Assembly: GCA_004557825.1 (NCBI GenBank)
Contig: SFFL01000028.1
Location: 1-44,162, forward strand
Direction of reading: 5' to 3'
Origin: Bacteroidales bacterium
GTDB lineage: Bacteria > Bacteroidota > Bacteroidia > Bacteroidales > Muribaculaceae
Length of the DNA: 44,162 nucleotides
Shown: positions 1 to 7,183 of the stretch, piece after piece
Layout of the letters: each line of letters starts with the position of its first letter
Position numbering within the stretch: the stretch's first letter is position 1
The notes under the pieces: model-generated
Seen by the model: only the letters and a program-made list of their open reading frames with translations
Databases searched by the model: none
Told to the model about the DNA's origin: nothing
Translations under genes and position numbers: made by a program

Positions 1-78
1 GGCAATGCAGCTGCCGAGTACACCGGTACCGCCGGTGATAACCACCACTTTATCTTTTACAGAAAACAGATCATTCAT
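1..78 (-). CDS. SDR-family oxidoreductase, probable D-mannonate oxidoreductase (N-terminal 26 residues, cut by window edge)
   Basis: Only the first 26 codons are inside the window. They read from an ATG at 78 through a Val-rich beta strand into TGGTGVLG, the nucleotide-binding glycine motif (TGxxxGxG) of short-chain dehydrogenases. The gene follows the uxuA remnant by 25 nt on the same strand. In Bacteroidales an SDR next to uxuA usually interconverts fructuronate and D-mannonate using NAD(P)H, in place of the long-chain UxuB enzyme. That specific role is inferred from position; the SDR fold is read from the motif. Whether the rest of the gene is intact cannot be seen. Confidence 0.75.
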   Translation of the reverse strand, partial: MNDLFSVKDKVVVITGGTGVLGSCIA

Positions 79-103
79 ATCAGGAATATTTATGGAATTG
101 AGA

Positions 104-829
104 TTACGCGTTTACTGCGGCCATTATGCCGGATACCATACCCAGGGCGAGCATACGGCCGTGGAAGGAGTAGCCGGCGTTGTAGCCGAGCTTCTCATCG
201 CCGAGCATCAGCGGAGCGTGGTCGACACGCATCGGCACTCCCGGGCGCTCTTTTTCGAAGGTGCGCACCACTTCCACCAGACGCGGGTCGAGATGCGATG
301 ATTCCTTGAAGTCGCCGTTGGGGAGCACGCGGCAAATGCGGGCGTGGACGAAGTGGGTGCGTGAGGCGTATTTCTTGGCCAGCTCCACCACATCGTTGTG
401 TGCTCCGGCACTGAGCGAACCGCAGCAGAAAGTAAGGCCGTTGTGGGGATTAGGCACGGCGTCGAGGAAGGCACGGATGTCGGCGTCGCAGGTGACGATG
501 CGGGGCAGACCGAGAATCTGCAGCGGAGGATCGTCGGGGTGCACACACATATTGATGTCATACTTGTCGCACACCGGCATAATGGCGCTGAGGAAGTAGG
601 CCATATTCTCGTGGAGGTGGTCGGCGTCGATGCCGTCGTAGAGCGCAAGCAGTTCGCGGAATTTCTGCACGGGGTCGAGGTCGTTTTCCGAAATATTACC
701 GTTGACGAAGCCCTGGGTCTTCACGATGATGTTCTCCACAAGGCGCTTTTCTGCCTCCTTGTCCATCTTTGGTTTTATAGTCTCCACGCGCTCAAGTGTG
801 GCTTCGTCGTAATCCTTGGCGGCATCCTT
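104..829 (-). pseudogene. uxuA: mannonate dehydratase, C-terminal fragment (about 240 of about 390 residues)
   Basis: From about position 829 to the TAA at 104-106 the reading frame is typical UxuA. It contains IIVKTQGFVNGN, MPVCDKYDINMCVHPDDPP, GLPRIVTCDADI, NPHNGLTFCCGSLSAGAHND, THFVHARICRVLPNGDF, MRVDHAPLML and GYSFHGRMLALG, which include the Cys/His/Asp metal-site region. The enzyme would dehydrate D-mannonate to 2-keto-3-deoxygluconate. The first roughly 150 residues are missing: upstream of K-D-A-A-K-D-Y the frame is meaningless and the sequence becomes the hexuronate transporter in another frame. An open frame continues upstream to 955, but those 42 codons do not resemble UxuA and are a frame shadow of the transporter. 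I infer a non-functional remnant left by a deletion. Confidence 0.9.
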
Positions 830-1139
830 GCAGGCCGAGGGAGTGCTCCGTAGCCCATCCGCAGAGGGCGTGGAGGCAGGCGCCGACCGACCATACACCG
901 ATTGCCACGGTGTAGCCCCGGCGGGTGCCGATCCAGTCCATAAACTTGCCGGCAAAGAGGTTGGCTACGGCGTATACAATTGAGAATACGGCGGTTATCG
1001 ACCCGTAATCAGAGTCGGTCCAGTGAAATTCTGGGGCAATAAAGTCCTTCCAGGTAAGCGAAAGCACCTGGCGGTCAAGATAGTTCACTGTCGTGGCAAT
1101 GAACAGCATAGCGCAAATGACCTATCTGAAATTGGTCAT
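830..1139 (-). pseudogene. exuT: hexuronate MFS transporter, N-terminal fragment with a nonsense codon
   Basis: Reading from the ATG at 1137-1139 gives MTNFR, then TAG at 1122-1124, then VICAMLFIATTVNYLDRQ and on through LTWKDFIAPEFHWT, the first helices, FAGKFMDWIGTRRGY and CGWATEHSLGLQ. This is the N-terminus of the ExuT/hexuronate-family major facilitator proteins. Family members normally have Trp (TGG) where the TAG stands, so one G-to-A change explains the stop. The match ends after about 104 codons, where about 450 are expected, at the junction with the uxuA fragment near 830. A restart at the ATG at 1109 would still give only two or three helices. The intact protein would import glucuronate/galacturonate across the inner membrane. 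Confidence 0.88.
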
Positions 1140-1368
1140 TTTAGCACCGGCATCAGATGTTGACATAAAAAAGATATGTAAAGATTTTCAGGGTTAGGTA
1201 GAAGATGCTTTTACAGCATCAAAAGAGTGTGTTGTTTAAGAATCACAGATTGAAAAAATACTTTTTCCGCTGCACAGGTAAGTAAAAAAGTGAAATGGTG
1301 AAATTACAGCGGTGGAAAAAATGGCCTATGGCCTGAAAATTCTGAAATCGGAAGCCCCCTAAATGTGC

Positions 1369-1442
1369 CGACGCACAATCGGCGCATCCTGGGCAATAAG
1401 CTGGCAATCAGCTGACTCAAAGGATGCGCTGACGGTGCGTCA
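1369..1442. repeat. imperfect inverted repeat between the exuT remnant and eda
   Basis: The left arm 1369-1389 and right arm 1422-1442 are reverse complements at 17 of 21 positions, around a 32-nt loop. The left arm itself can fold as a short hairpin (GCCGA...TCGGC). The space 1140-1518 holds no credible gene. It also contains a weaker pair at about 1261-1320 (TTTTTCCGCTG and CAGCGGTGGAAAAA) and an AT-rich stretch that could hold the promoter of the broken transporter. The right place for a terminator downstream of eda is here, but there is no T-run on the minus side, so its role is open. Confidence 0.5.
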
Positions 1443-1518
1443 GTACCAAATAGTGCGTTGTTGTATCTCAGTAGCGATTTATTTCTTAGCTGAGGTTAGG
1501 CTCTTAACGGATGCTGCC

Positions 1519-2175
1519 TTACCGGAGAATGGCGAGGGCTTCGCGGCACTTGTCGCTTACGTAAGCCCAGTCGGCAGCTGCCACGCGGTCTTTGGGGAAG
1601 AGCTTCGAGCCCATACCCACATAGTCGGTGCCGGCCGATTTCCAGCCTGAGAGGTTTTCAGCTGTAGGTTCAACACCACCTGTAACCATAATCTTGGCCC
1701 ATGGCATCGGTGCTTTCAGACCCTTTACGAATTTCGGGCCGAGAACATCGCCGGGGAAGACTTTGCAGACTTCGCAGCCCGACTCCTGTGCGAACCCTAC
1801 TTCGCTGACTGTGCCGCAGCCGGGGATGTAGGGCACCTGACGGCGGTTGCACACTTTTGCCACTTCGGGATTGAAGAGCGGGCCTACCACGAAGCAGGCA
1901 CCCAGCTGCATATAGAGCGAGGCTGTGCAGGGGTCGACAACCGAACCTACGCCCACAGCCATTTCGGGGCACTCGGTGGCGGCGAATTTCACTACAGCTT
2001 CGAATACTTCGTGGGCGAAGTCGCCGCGGTTGGTGAACTCGAAGCAGCGCACGCCACCTTCGTAGCAGGCTTTCACTACTGCGCAGGCGGTCTGGGCGTC
2101 TTTATGATAGAAAACGGGCACCATAGGTGCGGCGTCCATTTTGTTGAGGACTTCTATTTTTTTGAACTTTGCCAT
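1519..2175 (-). CDS. eda: 2-keto-3-deoxy-6-phosphogluconate (KDPG) aldolase
   Basis: This 218-residue class I aldolase cleaves KDPG to pyruvate and glyceraldehyde 3-phosphate, the last step of the Entner-Doudoroff and hexuronate routes. The family pattern is clear: the RCFEFTNRGD strand carries the general-base Glu, VGVGSVVDP follows, CKVFPGDVLGP carries the Schiff-base Lys, and KIMVTGGVEPT binds phosphate. The start is set at the ATG at 2173-2175 (MAKFKKIEV). The longer open frame begins at a TTG three codons earlier and is less likely. The gene lies 49 nt after kdgK on the same strand, so the kinase product feeds straight into this enzyme. The length is normal and no defects are visible, unlike its downstream neighbours. 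Confidence 0.93.
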   Translation of the reverse strand: MAKFKKIEVLNKMDAAPMVPVFYHKDAQTACAVVKACYEGGVRCFEFTNRGDFAHEVFEAVVKFAATECPEMAVGVGSVVDPCTASLYMQLGACFVVGPLFNPEVAKVCNRRQVPYIPGCGTVSEVGFAQESGCEVCKVFPGDVLGPKFVKGLKAPMPWAKIMVTGGVEPTAENLSGWKSAGTDYVGMGSKLFPKDRVAAADWAYVSDKCREALAILR

Positions 2176-2181
2176 AATATT

Positions 2182-2220
2182 CAATGCAAAATGCGGAATG
2201 CAAAATGTTAATGCGGAATG
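2182..2220. repeat. short degenerate tandem repeat between kdgK and eda
   Basis: The spacer is built from repeated AATGCAAAATG and AATGCGGAATG-like words (AATGCAAAATG occurs twice, AATGCGG twice). Such simple repeats can change copy number, and the array sits just ahead of the eda start codon. No known regulatory element is recognised. Confidence 0.5.
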
Positions 2221-2224
2221 GGGA

Positions 2225-3247
2225 TTAGCGCTGAACGCGGCCGTTGGCCGAGCCGCCTGCGAGGGCTTTGACCTCGGCTTCGCTTACCAGGTTGAAGTCG
2301 CCGTTGATGGTCTGCTTGAGCGCGGAAGCTGCTACTGCAAATTCCAGCGCTTCGCCCTGGGTTGGCATTGTGAGCAGGCCGTGAATCAGACCACCGGAGA
2401 AGCTGTCGCCACCACCTACGCGGTCGATGATGGGGTTGATGTCGTAGCGCTTGCTCTCGTAGAATTCCTTGCCATTGTAAATCATAGCTTTCCAGCCATT
2501 GTGGGTGGCGGAGAAGCTCTCGCGCAGAGTGGAGGCTACATATTTGAAGCCGAATTCCTTGGCCATAGCTGCGAAGATACCCTTGTAGCCTTCGGCGTCG
2601 GTGTTGCCGCTCTCTACGTCAGCGTCGGGCTTGAAGCCGAGGCAAAGCTCCGCATCCTCTTCGTTGCCGATGCAAACGTCGACATATTTCATAAGGGGCT
2701 TCATAATCGACTGAGCTTTCTCCTTTGTCCAGAGCTTCTTGCGGAAGTTGAGGTCGCAGGAAACGGTCACACCGTGACGCTTGGCAGCCTCACAGGCCAG
2801 ACGGGTAAGTTCGGCAGCCTTGTCGGAGATTGCGGGAGTGATGCCGCTCCAGTGGAACCAGTCGGCACCTTCCATAATAGCGTCGAAGTCGAAATCTTCG
2901 GGATCAGCTTCGGCGATGGCCGAACCGGCACGGTCGTAAATCACTTTGGAGGGGCGCATCGAAGCACCGGTCTCGCAATAATAGATACCCACGCGATTGC
3001 CGCCGCGGGCGATAAAGTCGGTGTGTACACCATAGCGGCGCAGAGCGTTCAGCGCAGCCTGGCCGATTTCGTGTGCGGGAAGTTTGCTCACAAAGTAAGC
3101 ATCATGGCCATAATTGGCGCAGCTCACAGCCACATTGGCCTCGCCGCCGCCCCAGATTACGTCGAAAGAGTCGACCTGCACAAAACGTTTGCTCCCCTCG
3201 GGAGAAAGGCGAAGCATAATTTCGCCTAAAGTGATTATTTTGCTCAT
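2225..3247 (-). CDS. kdgK: 2-keto-3-deoxygluconate kinase (PfkB family sugar kinase)
   Basis: The 340-residue protein is a ribokinase-fold (PfkB) kinase. It starts ITLGEIMLRLSPEG, has the N-terminal sugar-binding WGGGEANVAV, SCDLNFRKKLW in the middle and the PfkB signature DRVGGGDSFSGG near residue 280, whose Asp is the catalytic base and whose glycines form the anion hole. Together with the adjacent eda this identifies the substrate as 2-keto-3-deoxygluconate, phosphorylated with ATP to KDPG. It is the first gene of the minus-strand hexuronate operon, with a candidate promoter 60-70 nt upstream. It appears intact although uptake and uxuA downstream are broken. It could still serve KDG that arrives from other sources such as pectin or alginate unsaturated uronates, which is inference. 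Confidence 0.9.
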   Translation of the reverse strand: MSKIITLGEIMLRLSPEGSKRFVQVDSFDVIWGGGEANVAVSCANYGHDAYFVSKLPAHEIGQAALNALRRYGVHTDFIARGGNRVGIYYCETGASMRPSKVIYDRAGSAIAEADPEDFDFDAIMEGADWFHWSGITPAISDKAAELTRLACEAAKRHGVTVSCDLNFRKKLWTKEKAQSIMKPLMKYVDVCIGNEEDAELCLGFKPDADVESGNTDAEGYKGIFAAMAKEFGFKYVASTLRESFSATHNGWKAMIYNGKEFYESKRYDINPIIDRVGGGDSFSGGLIHGLLTMPTQGEALEFAVAASALKQTINGDFNLVSEAEVKALAGGSANGRVQR

Positions 3248-3309
3248 AGTTTCAGATTTATTTCGGAAATACGGATTTGCAGTATATAAACTGTCGTGTT
3301 TTGCTGATG

Positions 3310-3317
3310 CAAAGTTA
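3310..3317 (-). promoter_or_regulatory. candidate -7 promoter element for kdgK
   Basis: On the minus strand this reads TAACTTTG, matching the Bacteroidota -7 consensus TAnnTTTG, 63 nt before the kdgK ATG. No TTTG -33 box is visible at the usual 18-21 nt spacing, so this is a partial match. Confidence 0.45.
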
Positions 3318-3425
3318 CGCCATATGGGTTAAATTATATGCCAACGATGTCTAAAAAATCTATTATTTTGTTGCAAAACGCCTTCCGGAAAGAGTGCGGA
3401 AACGGGGAAATGCCTAAAATTGTTC

Positions 3426-3437
3426 AGAAGCGTTTCT
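3426..3437. promoter_or_regulatory. possible LacI-type operator in the kdgK/nagB divergent spacer
   Basis: The 12-mer AGAAGCGTTTCT is a near-palindrome with a central CG, five of six half-site pairs matching. This is the shape typical of LacI/GalR-family operators. It sits in the 337-nt spacer (3248-3584) between divergent sugar-catabolic genes, where such regulators commonly act. The rest of the spacer is AT-rich and holds a TATTTG-like element near 3490 that could promote nagB. No gene is present in the spacer. The operator call rests on one site only. Confidence 0.25.
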
Positions 3438-3584
3438 TTGGTGTAATAAAATAATCGGGAGAGTTGCGCATACGAGGAAATTTTACGATATTTGCAGTAC
3501 GATTATTAAGCGACCAATAATTCATTTCCTGCAAAAATATCATATAGGAATAATAAATCAATACCTACCAATATATAACTTAGT

Positions 3585-4364
3585 ATGAGAGTTATCATCA
3601 AACCTGACTACGACGCTCTGTCGGCTTTTGCAGCCGAGCGCGTTATTGAAAAAATCAACAGTGCCGACAAATCCCGCCCCTTCGTGCTTGGTCTGCCCAC
3701 CGGTTCTTCACCGATTGGTATGTACAAGAAGCTTGTAGAGGCTTATAAGGAAGGTCGCGTGTCGTTTAAGAACGTCATCACCTTCAATATGGATGAATAT
3801 GTGGGCCTGCCGGAATCGCACCCCGAGAGCTACCACTCGTTTATGCACCACAATCTTTTCGACCACATCGACTGCCCGGCCGAAAACATACATATTCTTA
3901 ACGGCAACGCTGCCGACCTCGACGCAGAGTGCGCCGCCTACGAGGAAGCTATCAAAGCTGTAGGCGGTATCGACCTCTTTATCGGCGGCATCGGTCCCGA
4001 CGGCCATATCGCCTTCAACGAGCCTTTCTCCTCATTCCAGTCGCGCACCCGCATCAAGACCCTCACCACCGACACCCGTATCGCCAACGCCCGTTTCTTC
4101 GACGGCGATCCCTCGAAGGTGCCCGCATGCGCCCTTACAGTAGGTGTGGCCACCGTGATGGATGCCCGCGAGGTGATGATTCTGGTCAACGGCCATAACA
4201 AGGCCCGCGCACTCCACGAAGCTGTGGAAGGCGCCATCAGCCAGGAGTGGCCTATCACATCGCTGCAGACCCACCGCAAGGGTATGATTGTTTGCGATGA
4301 TGCCGCCACAATCGAACTGAAAGTCGGCACCTACCGCTATTTCAAGGATATCGAAAAAATGTAA
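3585..4364 (+). CDS. nagB: glucosamine-6-phosphate deaminase
   Basis: At 259 residues this is close in length and very similar in motif content to enterobacterial NagB. It has LGLPTGSSPIGMYKKL for phosphate binding, FNMDEYVGLP with the catalytic Asp near residue 72, GPDGHIAFNEP with the Asp/His/Glu triad around residues 140-148, and SRTRIKTLT. It converts glucosamine 6-phosphate to fructose 6-phosphate and ammonia in the cytoplasm, so amino sugars can enter glycolysis. It opens a plus-strand cluster and is followed after 18 nt by a PIG-L-type protein, so co-transcription is likely. It lacks the C-terminal PIG-L extension found in the long NagB fusion proteins of many Bacteroidota; here that extension is the next gene. 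Confidence 0.95.
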   Translation: MRVIIKPDYDALSAFAAERVIEKINSADKSRPFVLGLPTGSSPIGMYKKLVEAYKEGRVSFKNVITFNMDEYVGLPESHPESYHSFMHHNLFDHIDCPAENIHILNGNAADLDAECAAYEEAIKAVGGIDLFIGGIGPDGHIAFNEPFSSFQSRTRIKTLTTDTRIANARFFDGDPSKVPACALTVGVATVMDAREVMILVNGHNKARALHEAVEGAISQEWPITSLQTHRKGMIVCDDAATIELKVGTYRYFKDIEKM

Positions 4365-4382
4365 TTTAAAAATCAGATAACA

Positions 4383-5567
4383 ATGCGACTCAATTTATCA
4401 TCTCTTATACGCATCACTCCGGTACACGGCGATAATCCCTGGCTTGAGGGTGAAATTGAATGGACCCCCGGCCTGCTCCGCTCGGCTTTGGCCTGGCTCT
4501 CCGACAAAACCGGCAAGTCGATTCTCAAACTCACCGATAAGGATTATCAGGAAAATTCGCTTGGTCAGCTGTTGAAAATCTACGGCTCGGCCTACGATGT
4601 GAACATTCGCGTGTTCAACGACCTGCAGCACACCATCACCGGCTGGCCCGGCGGCAAACCCAACGCCGACGACACTGACCGTCCGGAGCGTGCGCTTCCC
4701 TTCCCGAAGCGAGTGCTCGTGTTTTCGCCGCACCCCGATGATGACGTGATTTCGATGGGCGGCACCATCCAGCGTCTGATCCGTCACGGCCACGATGTGC
4801 ATGTGGCTTATGAGACCTCCGGCAATATCGCCGTAAACGATGAAGAGGTAGTGCGCTATATGCACTTCATCAACGGTTTCAAGGAGATTCTGAAAGAGGA
4901 GCGCGACTCCTTCACAACTGAAAAATACAAAGCCTTCCGCCAGTTCCTCCGCGAGAAGAAGGAGGGCGACCAGGATACCCGCGACATTCTTTCGGTGAAG
5001 GGCCTGATTCGCCGTGTGGAGGCCCGTTCGGCCTGCGCTTACAGCGGTATCCCCAAGTCCAACATCCACTTCCTCGACCTGCCTTTCTATGAAAGCGGCC
5101 GTATCGAGAAGCTCCCGATGACCGAGAAGGATGTGAATATCGTGAAGGCTCTGCTTGAGGAGGTTAAGCCTCATCAGATTTATGTGGCAGGCGACCTGGC
5201 CGACCCCCACGGCACACACCGCAAGTGCACCGACGCCGTGCTGGCTGCCATCGACGAGCTGAAGAACGAAGGCGCTGAATGGCTCCAGGATTGCCGTATA
5301 TGGATGTATCGCGGTGCCTGGGCAGAATGGGATATCGAGAATATCCAGATGGCAGTGCCCCTCAGCCCCGAAGAGCTTCGCCGCAAACGCAACGCTATCC
5401 TCCGTCACTCCTCGCAGATGGAATTCGCTCCATTCCTGGGCAATGACTCCCGCCTGTTCTGGCAGCGTGCCGAAGACCGCAACCGCGCCACAGCTGACCT
5501 CTATCACCGCCTGGGCTTTGCCGACTACGAGGCTATGGAAGCTTTCGTGGAATACAAACCAATCTGA
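4383..5567 (+). CDS. PIG-L family deacetylase homologue, the C-terminal half of NagB-PIG-L fusions as a separate gene
   Basis: The core motif FSPHPDDDVISMGGT (near residue 120) is the zinc-binding HPDD signature of PIG-L/LmbE de-N-acetylases, and DPHGTHRKC near residue 275 supplies the further His ligand. Residues 1-105 (EWTPGLLRSALAWLS, ILKLTDKDY, YDVNIRVFNDLQHTITGWPGGKPNADDT) resemble the linker region joining NagB and PIG-L in the roughly 660-residue Bacteroidota fusions, as I recall them. The reaction is unproven; family enzymes remove acetyl groups from N-acetylglucosamine-containing molecules. It follows nagB by 18 nt and precedes a mutarotase by 42 nt. No signal peptide is seen, so it is probably cytoplasmic. 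A role beside NagB in amino-sugar use is inferred. Confidence 0.75.
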   Translation: MRLNLSSLIRITPVHGDNPWLEGEIEWTPGLLRSALAWLSDKTGKSILKLTDKDYQENSLGQLLKIYGSAYDVNIRVFNDLQHTITGWPGGKPNADDTDRPERALPFPKRVLVFSPHPDDDVISMGGTIQRLIRHGHDVHVAYETSGNIAVNDEEVVRYMHFINGFKEILKEERDSFTTEKYKAFRQFLREKKEGDQDTRDILSVKGLIRRVEARSACAYSGIPKSNIHFLDLPFYESGRIEKLPMTEKDVNIVKALLEEVKPHQIYVAGDLADPHGTHRKCTDAVLAAIDELKNEGAEWLQDCRIWMYRGAWAEWDIENIQMAVPLSPEELRRKRNAILRHSSQMEFAPFLGNDSRLFWQRAEDRNRATADLYHRLGFADYEAMEAFVEYKPI

Positions 5568-5609
5568 TAAATTTAGAATTACCTCAACCCAAAAAACAGT
5601 ATATCTACA

Positions 5610-6794
5610 ATGAAAAAAATGATTCTGCCGGTGGTTGGTGCGCTCCTGTTGGGCAGCTGCGCCAATCAGACCACAGGCGACAAACTCACCGCTTCAGGCC
5701 TCGACCCTCAGAAATTTGTGGCTGAATACCGCGGCGACTCCACAGCGCTCTATTCTCTTGTAAATGCCAACGGTATGGAGGTGTGCATCACCAATTTCGG
5801 CGGCCGCATCGTATCGGTGTCGGTGCCCGACCGCGACGGCAAGCTGCAGGATGTAGTGCTCGGTTTCGACTCCATTCAGGCTTATTTCCCTGAAAACAAC
5901 CGGTGCAACTTCGGCGCTGTTATCGGCCGTTATGGCAACCGCATCAACCAGGGTCGGTTCACGCTGAATGATTCCACTTATCAGTTGCCGCAGAACAATT
6001 ACGGCCATAATCTCCACGGCTGTGATGTCGACGGTTCGTTCGGCTGGCAGGATAAAGTTTTCAAAGTTGTAGAAAGCTCCGATACCTCGCTGGTGCTTGC
6101 GCTTGATTCGCCCGACGGCGACAACGGTTTCCCCGGCAATGTCAAGGCTCAGGTGACTTATACGCTGCTCGCCGACAATTCGCTGGATGTGCGCTACGAA
6201 GCCACTACCGACAAGCCCACCATCATAAATATGACCAACCACTCATATTTCAACCTCTCGGGTGATCCCAACAAACCGATTACCGACCAGGAACTTATGA
6301 TCAACGCTTCGGCGTTTACTCCGGTTGACTCCACATTTATGACCACCGGCGAGATTCTCCCCGTGGAAGGTACGCCTATGGATTTCCGCAAGGCCAAGCT
6401 GATTGGCGCCGAAATCGAGCGCACCGACTATGTGCAGATCAAGAATGCCCTTGGCTACGACCACAACTGGGTGCTTGACACTCCGCGCGACACCACCCGC
6501 ACCTCGGGCAATGTCAACGACATCAGCACTCTGGCTGCTTCGGTTTATTGCCCCGCTACCGGCATCGAGATGCAGATTTTCACCGACGAACCCGGTATCC
6601 AGGTTTACGCCGGCAACTTCCTCGACGGCACCGTCACAGGCAAGCACAACATCAAGTACAACAAGCGTACAGCTATCTGCCTGGAGACCCAGCATTATCC
6701 CGACAGCCCCAACAAACCCCAGTGGCCTTCGGTAGTGCTCCTGCCCGACACTCCCTATGCCTCGCATACGGTGTTCCATTTCACTACCAAGTGA
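5610..6794 (+). CDS. galactose mutarotase (aldose 1-epimerase), lipoprotein
   Basis: The 394-residue protein begins with a lipoprotein signal peptide whose lipobox LLGSC places the mature Cys at about residue 17, so it is likely anchored in a membrane facing the periplasm. The aldose-epimerase fold is shown by ITNFGGRIVSV, IGRYGNRINQGRF, NNYGHNLHGC, MTNHSYFNLSG with the catalytic His, and CLETQHYPDSPNKPQWPS with the catalytic Glu near the C-terminus. It interconverts alpha and beta anomers of galactose or related sugars. It is last in the nagB cluster and followed by a hairpin terminator. Sugar specificity cannot be read from sequence. Confidence 0.9.
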   Translation: MKKMILPVVGALLLGSCANQTTGDKLTASGLDPQKFVAEYRGDSTALYSLVNANGMEVCITNFGGRIVSVSVPDRDGKLQDVVLGFDSIQAYFPENNRCNFGAVIGRYGNRINQGRFTLNDSTYQLPQNNYGHNLHGCDVDGSFGWQDKVFKVVESSDTSLVLALDSPDGDNGFPGNVKAQVTYTLLADNSLDVRYEATTDKPTIINMTNHSYFNLSGDPNKPITDQELMINASAFTPVDSTFMTTGEILPVEGTPMDFRKAKLIGAEIERTDYVQIKNALGYDHNWVLDTPRDTTRTSGNVNDISTLAASVYCPATGIEMQIFTDEPGIQVYAGNFLDGTVTGKHNIKYNKRTAICLETQHYPDSPNKPQWPSVVLLPDTPYASHTVFHFTTK

Positions 6795-6854
6795 TTGGGT
6801 TTGCCCGTTAATTCGATATAGTTTAGCCTCCCCGATTATTGAGAGGAATAGTTC

Positions 6855-6887
6855 TCTGTGACATAATAAAGTTTTCTGTTACATAAT
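6855..6887. repeat. 20-nt-period direct repeat after the mutarotase gene
   Basis: TCTGTGACATAAT (6855-6867) recurs as TCTGTTACATAAT (6875-6887). It lies in the 6795-7183 spacer, which otherwise holds a terminator and the promoter region of the protease pair but no gene. Confidence 0.5.
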
Positions 6888-6894
6888 GATGATG

Positions 6895-6939
6895 GCGGTG
6901 TGCCGAATCTCTGCGATTCCGGCGCACCGCTTTCTTTTT
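6895..6939 (+). terminator. rho-independent terminator of the nagB-PIG-L-mutarotase cluster
   Basis: The left arm 6895-6909 and right arm 6915-6930 pair along a GC-rich stem of about 15 bp with one bulge and a 5-nt loop, immediately followed by TTTCTTTTT. Confidence 0.8.
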
Positions 6940-7067
6940 AGCTTGGCCAGGAATCTATGCGGTTCTTTCGTCTTTCAAAGTGGGCTTGTGAACTGGCATT
7001 TTGATGCAATTCTGTTAAAAATGGAGAAAATAAGGCACGAAATGACTGCTATTACAAACTATTTTGC

Positions 7068-7075
7068 TAATTTTG
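7068..7075 (+). promoter_or_regulatory. candidate -7 element upstream of the tandem proteases
   Basis: TAATTTTG matches TAnnTTTG about 109 nt before the chosen start codon at 7184. No TTTG is found at the usual -33 spacing, so support is limited. Confidence 0.35.
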
Positions 7076-7183
7076 TGGAAAATATCGGATTCTCTGTAAA
7101 ACAGACCCTGTAATCAGGTTGTCTGTAAAATGCAGGACTGGAGAATCCTTTTGTTGGAACATTCAATATCCGTCACAGCGCTT

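Noticed and set aside
830..955. Extension of the uxuA frame to an ATG at 955, giving a 283-residue protein
   Set aside because: The first 42 codons do not resemble UxuA and are the transporter sequence in another frame.
2141..3229. Long plus-strand open frame opposite kdgK
   Set aside because: It is the antisense of a clear PfkB kinase, has no recognisable domain, and results from high-GC codon use.
4398..5507. Long minus-strand open frame opposite the PIG-L gene
   Set aside because: The plus strand carries the HPDD motif and fits its neighbours; the reverse frame shows no family signature.
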